Below are positions 1 to 8,953 of a DNA stretch of 64,000 nt, in pieces. Source of the DNA: Portibacter lacus (GTDB lineage Bacteria; Bacteroidota; Bacteroidia; Chitinophagales; Saprospiraceae); the NCBI RefSeq assembly GCF_021533215.1, contig NZ_JAJNKA010000002.1, positions 361,001 to 425,000 on the forward strand, given 5' to 3'. A program made the position numbers and the translations under genes. Within the stretch, counting starts at the first letter, position 1, and every line of letters begins with the position of its first letter. The notes beneath the pieces were generated by a model. That model made no database searches, had not been told where the DNA came from, and was given only the letters and a program-made list of their open reading frames with translations.

Positions 1-1027
1 CTTCATGTGAACTAGAAGTCCTTAGCTGCATCGGCCATAGTGGCCATGGTGTAGATGGATCTCTTTCTTCTGGTGGCTTAGACATTAATTCAATTTGTGT
101 CACAGATGCTGCTCGATGTCTGTTAGATGTACCTACACAATCAGATCCTGTATCACCTCCTCCGATCACAACGACATTCTTATCCGTAGCAAAAATTTCT
201 TGATTTTCTTCGAATTGATCTCCTTGAACTCTTTTGTTTTGCTGTTCTAAAAATTCCATTGCAAAATGAACGCCTTTCAGATCACGTCCAGGTATTTTCA
301 AATCACGCGGAATCGTAGAACCTCCAGCAAGAATCACTGCATCGAATTCATCCAGTACATCCTTCACTTTTATATTTCCACCTACATTTGCATTTACTTC
401 GAATTTCACCCCAGCTTCTCTCATCAGGTCAACCCTTCTAGAAACAACATCCTTTTCCAACTTGAAATCTGGAATTCCGTATCTTAGCAAACCTCCTATT
501 CTATCGCTTCTTTCGTATACCGTTACTTCATGACCAGCTTTTAACAACTGAGACGCAGCCGCTAATCCAGCAGGACCTGAGCCTACAACAGCTACTTTCT
601 GGCCAGTAGGAGCACCTTTTTCTTCTACCACCCAACCATTTTCAAACGCCTTCTCTGCAATACTCTTTTCTACAAGTTCGATCGTAACTGGATCATTGTT
701 TATTCCCAATACACATGATTGCTCACATGGTGCTGGACAAATTCTGCCTGTAAATTCAGGAAAATTGTTCGTACTATTTAAGACATGGAAAGCTTTCTCC
801 CAATCCTCTTTATATACTGCATCATTAAACGCAGGAATATTATTCCCTAACGGACAGCCGTTATGACAAAAAGGGACACCACAATCCATACATCTTGCAG
901 CTTGAGTTTTTGTCTTCTCTTCAGAAAAGTCCTTATAGATTTCCTTATAGTCATTAATCCTTGACTTAGGATCTCTCGATTCAGGTAGTTCTCTATTATA
1001 CTTTATAAAACCTTTGATATCTCCCAT
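1..1027 (-). CDS. gltD: Glutamate synthase small subunit GltD (3' end outside window)
   Basis: The small subunit of NADPH-dependent glutamate synthase passes electrons from NAD(P)H through FAD and Fe-S clusters to GltB, making glutamate from glutamine and 2-oxoglutarate in the cytoplasm. The start MGDIKGFIKYNRELPESRD is typical of GltD. It is followed by a cysteine cluster (CMDCGVPFCHNGCPLG, near residues 46-61) and a second one (GRICPAPCEQSC) that ligand 4Fe-4S centres. The FAD Rossmann motif VVGSGPAGLAAASQLL and the second nucleotide site VVIGGGDTGSDC are both visible. The ATG lies 3 bp after the gltB stop, so the two are cotranscribed. The reading frame runs off the window at base 1, so about 140 C-terminal residues are missing from view. 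Confidence 0.97.
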   Translation of the reverse strand, partial: MGDIKGFIKYNRELPESRDPKSRINDYKEIYKDFSEEKTKTQAARCMDCGVPFCHNGCPLGNNIPAFNDAVYKEDWEKAFHVLNSTNNFPEFTGRICPAPCEQSCVLGINNDPVTIELVEKSIAEKAFENGWVVEEKGAPTGQKVAVVGSGPAGLAAASQLLKAGHEVTVYERSDRIGGLLRYGIPDFKLEKDVVSRRVDLMREAGVKFEVNANVGGNIKVKDVLDEFDAVILAGGSTIPRDLKIPGRDLKGVHFAMEFLEQQNKRVQGDQFEENQEIFATDKNVVVIGGGDTGSDCVGTSNRHRAASVTQIELMSKPPEERDPSTPWPLWPMQLRTSSSHE

Positions 1028-1030
1028 GAC

Positions 1031-4000
1031 TTATGCTATTAATTCAATTTCCTCTTTCGCTTGTGCGGCAAGTACTTTTTTATACTCTTTAGGAAAGACT
1101 TTAATAAATTTCCGCTTCTCATTTTCCCAATCATTAAGAATCTGAATCGCAGACAAGCTACTTGTATATTTAAAATGATTTCTGATCAGTGTTCTCAAAT
1201 GATCAAAATCATCCTCTGTTAACTCATCTAAATCAATCATTTCTAAATTACACTTCTGTCCGAAATCGTCGTCTTCATTATAGATATAGGCAATTCCTCC
1301 ACTCATTCCAGCGGCAAAGTTTCTTCCGGTTGGACCTAGAACGACAACTTCTCCACCAGTCATGTACTCACAACCGTGGTCTCCGATACTTTCCACAACT
1401 GCCGTTACTCCGGAGTTCCGAACTGCAAATCTTTCTCCCGCTACACCTTTGATATAAACTTCTCCTGAAGTTGCTCCATAAAGCGCAACATTACCGATGA
1501 TGATATTTTCGCTTTCATTAAAAGTAACATTACGATCTGGTACTACGATCAACTTAGCTCCACATAAACCTTTACCGAAGTAATCATTAGCGTCTCCTTC
1601 TAACGTGAAGCTTATTCCTTTCACACTAAAAGCACCGAAACTTTGCCCAGCAGAACCTCTGAATCTGAAATTAATCGTATCATGAGGTAAAGCTTCTGCA
1701 CCATATCGCTTGCTTATTTCACTCGACAACATCGTTCCTACCGCTCTATCCGTATTCTTGATTTCGAAATTAGTATTGATCGGAGCAGCATATTCTATGG
1801 CAAGATCAGCATATCGAATTAACTTCCGATCCAATACTTTCTTAAGACCATGGTCTTGTTCGATCGTCTTGTATTGATTCTGAAACTTACTGTCGAAAAA
1901 CAAAATTGGACTAAGGTCTAAACTCTCCCACTTCCAATGATCTAAGTGATCTCTTACTTTAAGTAAGTCTGCTCTTCCCACCATTTCATTAATGGTTCTG
2001 AAACCTAGAGAAGCCATAATTTCTCTTAACTCCTGAGCCAAGAAGGTGAAGAAGTCCACTAAATGATCTACTTTTCCAGTAAATTTCTTTCTTAGTTCTT
2101 CATCTTGAGTCGCTACTCCAACTGGACATGTATTCAGGTGACACTTTCTCATCATAATACAACCCTCTACAACTAGTGCCGCTGTAGCAACTCCCCACTC
2201 TTCAGCACCTAACAATGTAGCAACTGCAAGGTCTCTACCTGTTTTCATCTGTCCATCACACTGAACAGTTACCCGATCTCTTAATCTATTTTTCACTAAG
2301 GTCTGGTGCGTTTCTGACAATCCTAATTCCCAAGGAAGTCCTGCATGCTTGATAGAACTTAGCGGTGATGCTCCTGTACCACCATCATGACCTGATATCA
2401 GAATGTGGTCAGCATGTGCCTTCGCTACACCTGATGCGATAATTCCTACTCCTGCTTTAGATACTAGTTTCACACTAATATCTGCATGTCTGTTCGCGTT
2501 CTTTAGGTCAAAAATCAATTGAGCTAAATCCTCTATAGAATAAATATCGTGATGCGGTGGTGGTGAAATCAATCCTACTCCAGGGATAGAATGCCTTACT
2601 TTCGCAATCCATTTATTTACCTTATGGCCAGGAAGCTGCCCTCCTTCTCCAGGTTTTGCACCTTGAGCCATTTTTATCTGCAGTTGGGCAGCATTAACAA
2701 GGTAATGACTCGTTACGCCGAAACGCCCAGAAGCTACTTGCTTAATTGCTGATCTTTCCCAATCACCGTTTTCTTTCTTTATAAATCTTGATTCATCTTC
2801 TCCTCCTTCTCCACTATTACTTTTTCCGCCGATCCTATTCATCGCAATCGCTAAAGTAGAGTGCGCCTCGTGGGAAATGGAACCGAACGACATTGCTCCA
2901 GTAGCAAATCGTTTCATTATTTTTTCCACTGATTCTACTTCTTCCAGCGGAATTTCTTCTCCTTCTTTAAACTCAAACAACGATCTTAATGTATTCGCAC
3001 GCTTAGATTGGTCGTTTATTTCTTGAGAATATTTCTTAAATGTTTTATAGTCTTTATTCTGCGTTGAATGCTGAAGTAAGTGAATAGATTTCGGATTAAA
3101 TAGATGATGCTCGCCTCGTTGTTTCCATTGATAGAAACCACTTTCTGGCAACTCATTTAACCTATGATTTTCGTCAAACGCTACTAAATGTCTCACGAAA
3201 ACTTCTTTCGCTAAGCCGTCGAAATTAAGTCCACCGATTCTAGAAATAGTACCATCGAAACATTTCGAGATGACTTCATTTCCTATCCCTATCGCTTCGA
3301 ATGTCTGTGAGCCTTGGTAAGATAAAACCGTAGATACCCCTAACTTAGACATCACCTTCATCAGCCCTTTTTCAGCAGCATAATAATACTTCTGAACACG
3401 CTCATCAGAATCTAAATGCTTAACCGCTAACCAAGGAAAAATTCCGTCAGCACCATATCCTAGCAAACATGCATAATGATGTGTTTCGATAATATCTCCT
3501 CCTTTGATAATGATAGAAGCCTTTCTTCTTAATCCATTCTTAATTAAGTAGTGATGTAAACAACCTAGAGCTAGCAAACTAGGAACAGGCGCTTTATCTA
3601 TGCCAATGTTAGAGTCATCTAGAATAATGACATTCGTTCCATTTTTGATCATTGCTTCTGCGCTTTCGCACATCTTATCTAAGGCAAATTCAAGACTACC
3701 ATTTTTTCCATCAGACTTGAAGGTCGTATCTATCGTTTCTGCCTTATAATGCTCTGTATTCAGATTTCTAAGTGCTGTAAACTGTCGCTCTGTTAAAAGT
3801 GGTGATTCCATCCTTAACATAATGGCGCTCTCTGCCTTGCCAATTAAAACATTGGGCTCGCCACCTAAAAAAGTCTTAAGGGACATGTACGCCTTTTCCC
3901 GAATCGGATCGATAGGCGGATTAGTCACTTGAGCAAATTGCTGCTTAAAGTAATTACAGATATGCTGAGATTGTAAAGAAAGTACAGCTAAAGGTATATC

Positions 4001-5497
4001 ACAACCCATAGAAGCGATCGGTTCATGACCACCTTCTCCCATTGCTTTCAGAATCATTTCTTCATCCTCCACTGTGAAACCAAATGCTAGTTTCTCTGTA
4101 AGAATATCATTCTTAGTTGGCGGTTCTTTCTCGTCAACTTGTATATCATTTATATGTAGTCTGTATTCTTCTAGAAATTCACCGTAAGGCTTTCTATTAC
4201 AAACGATCTTCTTTAATTCATCGTCACCGATAATCCTTTTTTCATCAAGATCGGCTATTAAGATTTTCCCTGGTTGAAGTCGGCCTTTATAAACAATCGA
4301 TGCTGGATCTACGTGAATACATCCTGACTCAGATCCTAAGATTAATACATTATCTTTAGTCAATAAGTATCTAGATGGTCTTAGTCCATTTCTATCAAGT
4401 GTCGCACCTACTAGAATTCCATCTGAAAAACAAATAGAAGCGGGACCATCCCAAGGCTCCATAAATGCTTCGTGGTATTCATAAAAATCTTTTTTATAAT
4501 CTTCTATGAACTCATCGTTCTGCCAAGCTTCAGGAATCATCATCATTAATGCATGTGGTATTGTTCTACCATTCATGATTAAGAATTCCAAAACATTGTC
4601 AAAATTTCCTGAATCCGATGCTCCTGTTTCACATACTGGAAATATCTGATCTAGTTCTTCTTTTGAAAATTCAGGCGATACAAGCATTTTTTCTTTAGCT
4701 CTCCACCAGTTCAAGTTTCCTTGAATCGTATTGATTTCACCATTATGTGCTATGGTTCTGAAAGGTTGCGCTAGCCTCCATTTCGGAACTGTATTTGTAG
4801 AAAATCTCGAGTGGACAAGTGCAATTGCAGATGTTGCACGCGTATCCTGTAGATCTTCGAAGTAGTTTCTTACTTGATCAGAAGTTAATTGGCCTTTATA
4901 GATAACAGTTCTGCTAGAGCATGAACAGATATAGAATATATCCGCTAATTCAGGATCTTGTTTATGTATAAAATGTGTTAAGTAGTTTCTGAAAATAAAT
5001 AATTTCTTTTCGAGTGCCTTTCCTTCTAGACCTTCTTTGCATTTCAAGAAAACTTGAACGATATCTGGTTCCGTGTTTTTCGCTGAGCCACCGATATCTG
5101 AATTATCAGTTGGTACTTCTCTCGCTCCGATGATAGAAAAAGAAAAACTTTCAGCAACTTTCTGAAATGCTTCATCGCATAGTGCTCTTTGATCAACATC
5201 CTTCGGCATAAAAGTCATGGCTAGACCATAATCACCCTTTACTGGAATATCGATTCCTTGCTCTTTGCATTTTATAACTAAATAATCGTGTGGAATTTGA
5301 ATTAGTATACCAGCTCCATCACCAGTATTGGCTTCATAACCAGAAGCTCCTCTATGTTCTAGGTTTTCTAGTGTAGTTAGAGCATCATGAATTGTCTTAT
5401 GAGAACTAATATTGTTTAGATTAGCAATTAGCCCAATCCCACAAGCGTCTTTTTCGAGTTGGGGAGTGTATAGCCCGTACGGTAACGTTTCAGACAT
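1031..5497 (-). CDS. gltB: Glutamate synthase large subunit GltB
   Basis: This is the catalytic alpha subunit of glutamate synthase, 1488 residues, a normal length. An 18-residue propeptide precedes Cys19 (EKDACGIGLIA), the N-terminal nucleophile of the class II glutamine amidotransferase domain (about 19-430). The central domain (about 460-780) and the FMN/2-oxoglutarate synthase domain (about 850-1230) follow. Three cysteines in CIMMRKCHLNTCPVG ligand the 3Fe-4S cluster. The C-terminal GXGXG beta-helix (about 1290-1470) is intact. It heads the gltBD unit and sits downstream of ammonium uptake genes, as expected for GS-GOGAT assimilation. The 5' leader holds a terminator-like hairpin described separately. 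Confidence 0.98.
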   Translation of the reverse strand: MSETLPYGLYTPQLEKDACGIGLIANLNNISSHKTIHDALTTLENLEHRGASGYEANTGDGAGILIQIPHDYLVIKCKEQGIDIPVKGDYGLAMTFMPKDVDQRALCDEAFQKVAESFSFSIIGAREVPTDNSDIGGSAKNTEPDIVQVFLKCKEGLEGKALEKKLFIFRNYLTHFIHKQDPELADIFYICSCSSRTVIYKGQLTSDQVRNYFEDLQDTRATSAIALVHSRFSTNTVPKWRLAQPFRTIAHNGEINTIQGNLNWWRAKEKMLVSPEFSKEELDQIFPVCETGASDSGNFDNVLEFLIMNGRTIPHALMMMIPEAWQNDEFIEDYKKDFYEYHEAFMEPWDGPASICFSDGILVGATLDRNGLRPSRYLLTKDNVLILGSESGCIHVDPASIVYKGRLQPGKILIADLDEKRIIGDDELKKIVCNRKPYGEFLEEYRLHINDIQVDEKEPPTKNDILTEKLAFGFTVEDEEMILKAMGEGGHEPIASMGCDIPLAVLSLQSQHICNYFKQQFAQVTNPPIDPIREKAYMSLKTFLGGEPNVLIGKAESAIMLRMESPLLTERQFTALRNLNTEHYKAETIDTTFKSDGKNGSLEFALDKMCESAEAMIKNGTNVIILDDSNIGIDKAPVPSLLALGCLHHYLIKNGLRRKASIIIKGGDIIETHHYACLLGYGADGIFPWLAVKHLDSDERVQKYYYAAEKGLMKVMSKLGVSTVLSYQGSQTFEAIGIGNEVISKCFDGTISRIGGLNFDGLAKEVFVRHLVAFDENHRLNELPESGFYQWKQRGEHHLFNPKSIHLLQHSTQNKDYKTFKKYSQEINDQSKRANTLRSLFEFKEGEEIPLEEVESVEKIMKRFATGAMSFGSISHEAHSTLAIAMNRIGGKSNSGEGGEDESRFIKKENGDWERSAIKQVASGRFGVTSHYLVNAAQLQIKMAQGAKPGEGGQLPGHKVNKWIAKVRHSIPGVGLISPPPHHDIYSIEDLAQLIFDLKNANRHADISVKLVSKAGVGIIASGVAKAHADHILISGHDGGTGASPLSSIKHAGLPWELGLSETHQTLVKNRLRDRVTVQCDGQMKTGRDLAVATLLGAEEWGVATAALVVEGCIMMRKCHLNTCPVGVATQDEELRKKFTGKVDHLVDFFTFLAQELREIMASLGFRTINEMVGRADLLKVRDHLDHWKWESLDLSPILFFDSKFQNQYKTIEQDHGLKKVLDRKLIRYADLAIEYAAPINTNFEIKNTDRAVGTMLSSEISKRYGAEALPHDTINFRFRGSAGQSFGAFSVKGISFTLEGDANDYFGKGLCGAKLIVVPDRNVTFNESENIIIGNVALYGATSGEVYIKGVAGERFAVRNSGVTAVVESIGDHGCEYMTGGEVVVLGPTGRNFAAGMSGGIAYIYNEDDDFGQKCNLEMIDLDELTEDDFDHLRTLIRNHFKYTSSLSAIQILNDWENEKRKFIKVFPKEYKKVLAAQAKEEIELIA

Positions 5498-5533
5498 ATC
5501 GATGAATTTAATGCTATAAAATAAATAGATTAG

Positions 5534-5577
5534 AAAAAATAGACTCCCCGGAGTAAGCCACTAACTCCAAAGGAGCC
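5534..5577 (-). promoter_or_regulatory. Terminator-like hairpin in the gltB leader (candidate attenuator)
   Basis: On the minus strand, GGCTCCTTTGGAGT pairs with ACTCCGGGGAGTC across a 9-nt loop (about 13 pairs counting G-U), followed at once by TATTTTTTC. This is the form of an intrinsic terminator, yet it lies only about 36 nt before the gltB ATG. The same bases can fold instead into two small hairpins (CTCC-ttt-GGAG and ACTCC-gg-GGAGT), which cannot coexist with the long stem. The better-placed terminator of the upstream gene lies at 5705-5745. I therefore favour attenuation of gltB over simple termination, but this is an inference from sequence alone. Confidence 0.5.
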
Positions 5578-5636
5578 ATTCAATGAAAGAGAAACTGTTC
5601 TTCAGTATTTCTTATTGGTTCCTTATTCTTATATAC

Positions 5637-5666
5637 CAAATATAGTGGTAGATCGAGGAATCTCAT
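5637..5666 (-). promoter_or_regulatory. Candidate Bacteroidota promoter of gltBD
   Basis: The minus strand carries TATATTTG, an exact match to the Bacteroidota -7 element TAnnTTTG, at 5637-5644. The -33 position, 19 nt upstream, reads ATG instead of TTG. Start of transcription would fall near 5630, giving a leader of roughly 130 nt that contains the terminator-like hairpin. The -33 element is weak, so confidence is moderate. Confidence 0.4.
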
Positions 5667-5704
5667 TTCTAAAAATCGAGATTTTGTTATGTTCAAATCA
5701 ATAA

Positions 5705-5745
5705 AAAATGGCATAAAACATTGTATTACAACGTAATATGCCATT
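5705..5745 (-). terminator. Long-stem intrinsic terminator after the outer-membrane barrel gene
   Basis: On the minus strand AATGGCATA pairs perfectly with TATGCCATT. Inside it ACGTTGTA pairs with TACAATGT (one G-U), separated by a symmetric tt/tt internal loop, and the outer arm is followed by TTTTATTG. It lies about 125-160 nt beyond the stop of the barrel gene. The rest of the 5498-5867 gap holds only the gltB promoter and leader; I see no gene there. Confidence 0.55.
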
Positions 5746-5867
5746 CTAAAATGTGATCTTGAAACTGTTAAATCAAAAATTCAAAACTTAAAATTTAACA
5801 TTGTGCCTTCAAATCTTTATCCAAAGGACTTTTAAATAACTGTATGGAAAAATTATAGTTGCATATT

Positions 5868-6893
5868 TTAAAAAGCGTAAACCGCTGCCAATAAAAATGA
5901 TGCTAAGCTATTGCCTACTTCACCTGCGTCTACATCGAGAACTACTGCATCATTAGAGTAAAGATCTATTCTAAACTCTGGTATTATTGTTAAATTACCT
6001 ACTTTATAATTAGCAGATAAAGTTAAATCTATCACACTCTCGTCTGTTCCAATAACTTCTACACCTGAATCAGCGAAATATTCACCTCTGAAACCAAGAG
6101 ATAAAGCATCTGATGTTGCATACTGTGCATATATAGCCGCTCCAGAAAAGTTATCCTGTGCTGTTGTAGCATTTAAACCTAGATAAGCCTTTTCCGTTAC
6201 TTGCCATCCTGTTGTCAAATCAACTTGATAGAAACCATCTGAAATAATTAAGTTTAACCATGCTCCACCCATATCATTCGTATATCCTAATTGTGCTCCA
6301 GCTACATAATCACCTGATGGATTAAAATCTGTCGCATCTGTAGGATTAAAAACTCCTAACATACCAGAAAATCCTCCACCTAAATCAACATCCATTTTAA
6401 TTCCTGAATGTGAGAATGGACCATATGAGAACATATATGAAGTAGAATAATTGAAATTTGCCGTAGGAGAGATTACTTCATAACCGAGGAAAGTATTGAA
6501 GTTTCCTAAGGTCAATGTTACCTTATCTGTAACGTTCCAGTAACCGTATAATTGATTAACGATATTTAATGGTGGAGGTGAACCAAACACTGCTTCTGCA
6601 CCTCTAGGTCCGAAAACCATATCTGCAACAAAACCTACTTTATCTCCGTCGTATGCGCTAATTAAATTGAACATTCCTAAGGAAAATCCAGGTCCATTCG
6701 CAAATGAAGTTCCTGGAGCTGTAGTATTCGCAAATCCATCCGCATTTGGTGTAGGATTATTAGAAGCATTTAGATTTCCTCTATAATAAACATCTACGGA
6801 ACCACTAAGTGTAAAACTTGAATCTATATTAATCTGTGCAAAACTGAATAAAGCTACAAGACTAAAAACTAATGTTAGTATATTTTTTTTCAT
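5868..6893 (-). CDS. Outer-membrane beta-barrel protein, porin-like (BBP2/OmpL-like)
   Basis: A 341-residue protein with a clear signal peptide (MKKNILTLVFSLVALFSFAQ, cleavage near residue 20). The mature part alternates polar and hydrophobic residues rich in Gly, Tyr and Asn, and ends in a terminal aromatic (LLAAVYAF), both typical of outer-membrane barrels. It resembles the putative porin families (BBP2/OmpL-like) often found beside ammonium channels in Bacteroidota. Its place between amt and gltB suggests it admits a small nitrogen compound through the outer membrane. That role is inferred from context, since the substrate cannot be read from sequence. Confidence 0.8.
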   Translation of the reverse strand: MKKNILTLVFSLVALFSFAQINIDSSFTLSGSVDVYYRGNLNASNNPTPNADGFANTTAPGTSFANGPGFSLGMFNLISAYDGDKVGFVADMVFGPRGAEAVFGSPPPLNIVNQLYGYWNVTDKVTLTLGNFNTFLGYEVISPTANFNYSTSYMFSYGPFSHSGIKMDVDLGGGFSGMLGVFNPTDATDFNPSGDYVAGAQLGYTNDMGGAWLNLIISDGFYQVDLTTGWQVTEKAYLGLNATTAQDNFSGAAIYAQYATSDALSLGFRGEYFADSGVEVIGTDESVIDLTLSANYKVGNLTIIPEFRIDLYSNDAVVLDVDAGEVGNSLASFLLAAVYAF

Positions 6894-7120
6894 AATTTTT
6901 GATTTTGTGGGTTAAAAAAGATCCTTTTAAGAAAAGCATCATTTCTAACTAACCATTTGATTTTTAATTAATTACCCTCTCATCCATTCACCGAATAAAA
7001 ATTGGCATAAGAAATCAAAGACATTATTAAGTAGATGGGAAAACCAAAAATTAACTGGTAAAAAATATTTTTCATACCTTTATATTAGTCAAGTATTAAT
7101 TTACGGTTTTCCGTATCTGT

Positions 7121-7146
7121 GTCACCCAAGCTGCAACTTGGGTGAC
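7121..7146. terminator. Perfect 10-bp hairpin directly after amt
   Basis: GTCACCCAAG and CTTGGGTGAC form a perfect 10-bp stem around a 6-nt loop, starting 8 nt beyond the amt stop codon. The T run (TTTTTTATTT) lies on the plus-strand side, so for the amt transcript the hairpin is preceded by A rather than followed by U. It could still end or protect the amt mRNA, or terminate antisense transcription. A small ACGG-tttt-CCGT hairpin follows at about 7103-7114. Confidence 0.5.
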
Positions 7147-7154
7147 TTTTTTAT

Positions 7155-8408
7155 TTATTGAACATTTAAGCTATATTCAGCAGTTTCTGAAGCTGGATAA
7201 GCACTCATTTCATGCTCTGAAATATCAAGTCCTTTCATCTCTTCTTCTTCTGTTACTCTTATACCTATTGTTACTTTCAATATATAGAATAGTACGAATG
7301 CAAATATAAATGTAAATACACCTATAGCAGCTACACCAATCAATTGAATACCTAACTGACCCAGACCAGCTTTGTCTCCAAAAACTCCAACTGCTAGTGT
7401 TCCAATAATCCCACAAACCAGGTGTACAGAAGTTGCTCCTACTGGATCATCTAATTTCAACTTATCAAACATTACAACTGATAATGGAATAATTCCACCT
7501 GCAATTAATCCGATAATTATAGCTTCAAAAGGACTCATCAAGTCGGCACCAGCAGTTATCCCTACTAAACCACCTAGAATCCCATTTAGAACCATAGAAA
7601 GGTCATGCGTTTTAAACATCACATAAGAAATAACAAATGCACCAATGGTTCCTCCTGCTGCTGCAAGACTAGTTGTTACAAATACTTTAGCAACTCCAGC
7701 TGCATCAGCTGACAAAACAGATCCACCATTAAATCCGAACCATCCGAACCATAATAAGAACACTCCTAATGTTGCGAAAGGCATACTGTGTCCTGGAATT
7801 GGCTTAATTCCTTTCTTCGTAAACTTTCCTGTTCTAGCACCGAGCAAGATGATACCTGCTAAAGCAGCAAATCCGCCTACAGCATGAACCAATGTAGATC
7901 CAGCGAAATCATAGAATCCCATTTCAGAAAGCCATCCGCCTCCCCACTGCCACATACCTGTAATAGGATATGAGATAGCAACGAAAATAGTTGTGAAAAT
8001 TAAAAATGCTCCAAGCTTAATTCGTTCTGCAACAGCACCCGATACGATCGTTGCACAAGTTGCAGCAAACATTGCTTGGAAAATAAAGTCAGTGTACGAA
8101 GGCATTGTGAATCCTTCAGCAGATCCTGCTAGAAGAGACGCCATGTCTCCAGGCTCCGATACACCAAATCCTGCGAAGCCGAAAAAACCTCCGCCTTCAC
8201 CTCCTGGATACATTAACCCGTATCCTATAATATAGTATGTTAAAAGTCCAATCGATAAAATCATTGAATTTTTGAACAAAATGTTTACAGTATTCTTCTT
8301 TCTTACCAATCCTGCTTCTAGAGAAGCGAATCCTAAATGCATTATGAAAACCAATACAGTGGCTATTAGTATCCATAAATTGTGTGCGGTAAATAATCCT
8401 TCACTCAT
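7155..8408 (-). CDS. amt: Ammonium transporter Amt
   Basis: An inner-membrane ammonium channel of 417 residues with the eleven hydrophobic segments of the Amt/Mep/Rh family. The two pore histidines are visible in context: one in STLVHAVGGFAALAG (about residue 175) and one in TSVHLVCGIIGT (about 330). The mature N-terminus LFTAHNLWILIATVLVFIM matches bacterial Amt proteins. The C-terminal tail, from about residue 385, is the P-II contact region. A P-II gene lies directly upstream with a 24-bp gap, the classical glnK-amtB arrangement, so P-II probably gates this channel. Confidence 0.97.
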   Translation of the reverse strand: MSEGLFTAHNLWILIATVLVFIMHLGFASLEAGLVRKKNTVNILFKNSMILSIGLLTYYIIGYGLMYPGGEGGGFFGFAGFGVSEPGDMASLLAGSAEGFTMPSYTDFIFQAMFAATCATIVSGAVAERIKLGAFLIFTTIFVAISYPITGMWQWGGGWLSEMGFYDFAGSTLVHAVGGFAALAGIILLGARTGKFTKKGIKPIPGHSMPFATLGVFLLWFGWFGFNGGSVLSADAAGVAKVFVTTSLAAAGGTIGAFVISYVMFKTHDLSMVLNGILGGLVGITAGADLMSPFEAIIIGLIAGGIIPLSVVMFDKLKLDDPVGATSVHLVCGIIGTLAVGVFGDKAGLGQLGIQLIGVAAIGVFTFIFAFVLFYILKVTIGIRVTEEEEMKGLDISEHEMSAYPASETAEYSLNVQ

Positions 8409-8432
8409 AATTCTAAGTTTTAATAATTTCGT

Positions 8433-8771
8433 TTATAAAGCTGATTCGTTTTTAGTTCCAAGTCTCACACTCCACATTTCAGAGATATCAGTCACTATAA
8501 CTTTTCCATCTCCTATTTCACCAGTTTTGGCTGAGTCCATGATAATATTCACAATTTCTTCACAATCATCATCCTTTGAATAAATATCAAGCTTCATTCT
8601 CGCGATATATCCCACATCATAGACTGCTCCTCGATATACGACTTGCTCACCTTTTTGTTTTCCAAATCCCTTTACTTCCATAAAAGTGAAAAAGTCAACA
8701 TGAATTGCTGCAAGTGCATCTTTTACGTCATCAAATTTTGATGATCTGATAATTGCTTCTATTTTCTTCAT
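8433..8771 (-). CDS. P-II family nitrogen regulator (GlnB/GlnK type)
   Basis: A small trimeric signal protein that binds ATP/ADP and 2-oxoglutarate and controls Amt and other nitrogen enzymes. I start it at MKKIEAIIRSSKF, which gives the family's 112 residues. A longer in-frame reading to 8912 adds 47 residues with no family match. The T-loop GFGKQKGEQVVYRGAVYDVGY carries Tyr46 and Tyr51, the latter being the uridylylation position in proteobacterial proteins. The B-loop region TGEIGDGKVIV (about residues 83-93) is conserved. It is cotranscribed with amt. Whether Tyr51 is modified in this organism cannot be told. Confidence 0.96.
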   Translation of the reverse strand: MKKIEAIIRSSKFDDVKDALAAIHVDFFTFMEVKGFGKQKGEQVVYRGAVYDVGYIARMKLDIYSKDDDCEEIVNIIMDSAKTGEIGDGKVIVTDISEMWSVRLGTKNESAL

Positions 8772-8953
8772 TAGTTTTGTTTTGTTTACTTTGTAAAAGT
8801 GTTTCGAGTTAATTTGACATTGCAATGATGTTACAATGATAAAAGATCGTATTCCATCACAATCGTTCTTTTTTTCTCCATTTGTAATGCCTACATTAGC
8901 TTTAAACAACATATTTTATTGATTATCAATGTTTTAAATTTTAGCATTCTGTT

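Noticed and set aside
7372-8235. Several proline-rich plus-strand reading frames across amt
   Set aside because: They are antisense shadows of a clear ammonium transporter gene.
8772-8912. Forty-seven-residue N-terminal extension of the P-II protein
   Set aside because: P-II proteins start at the MKKIEAII motif and have 112 residues; the extension shows no family pattern and lies in the divergent promoter gap.
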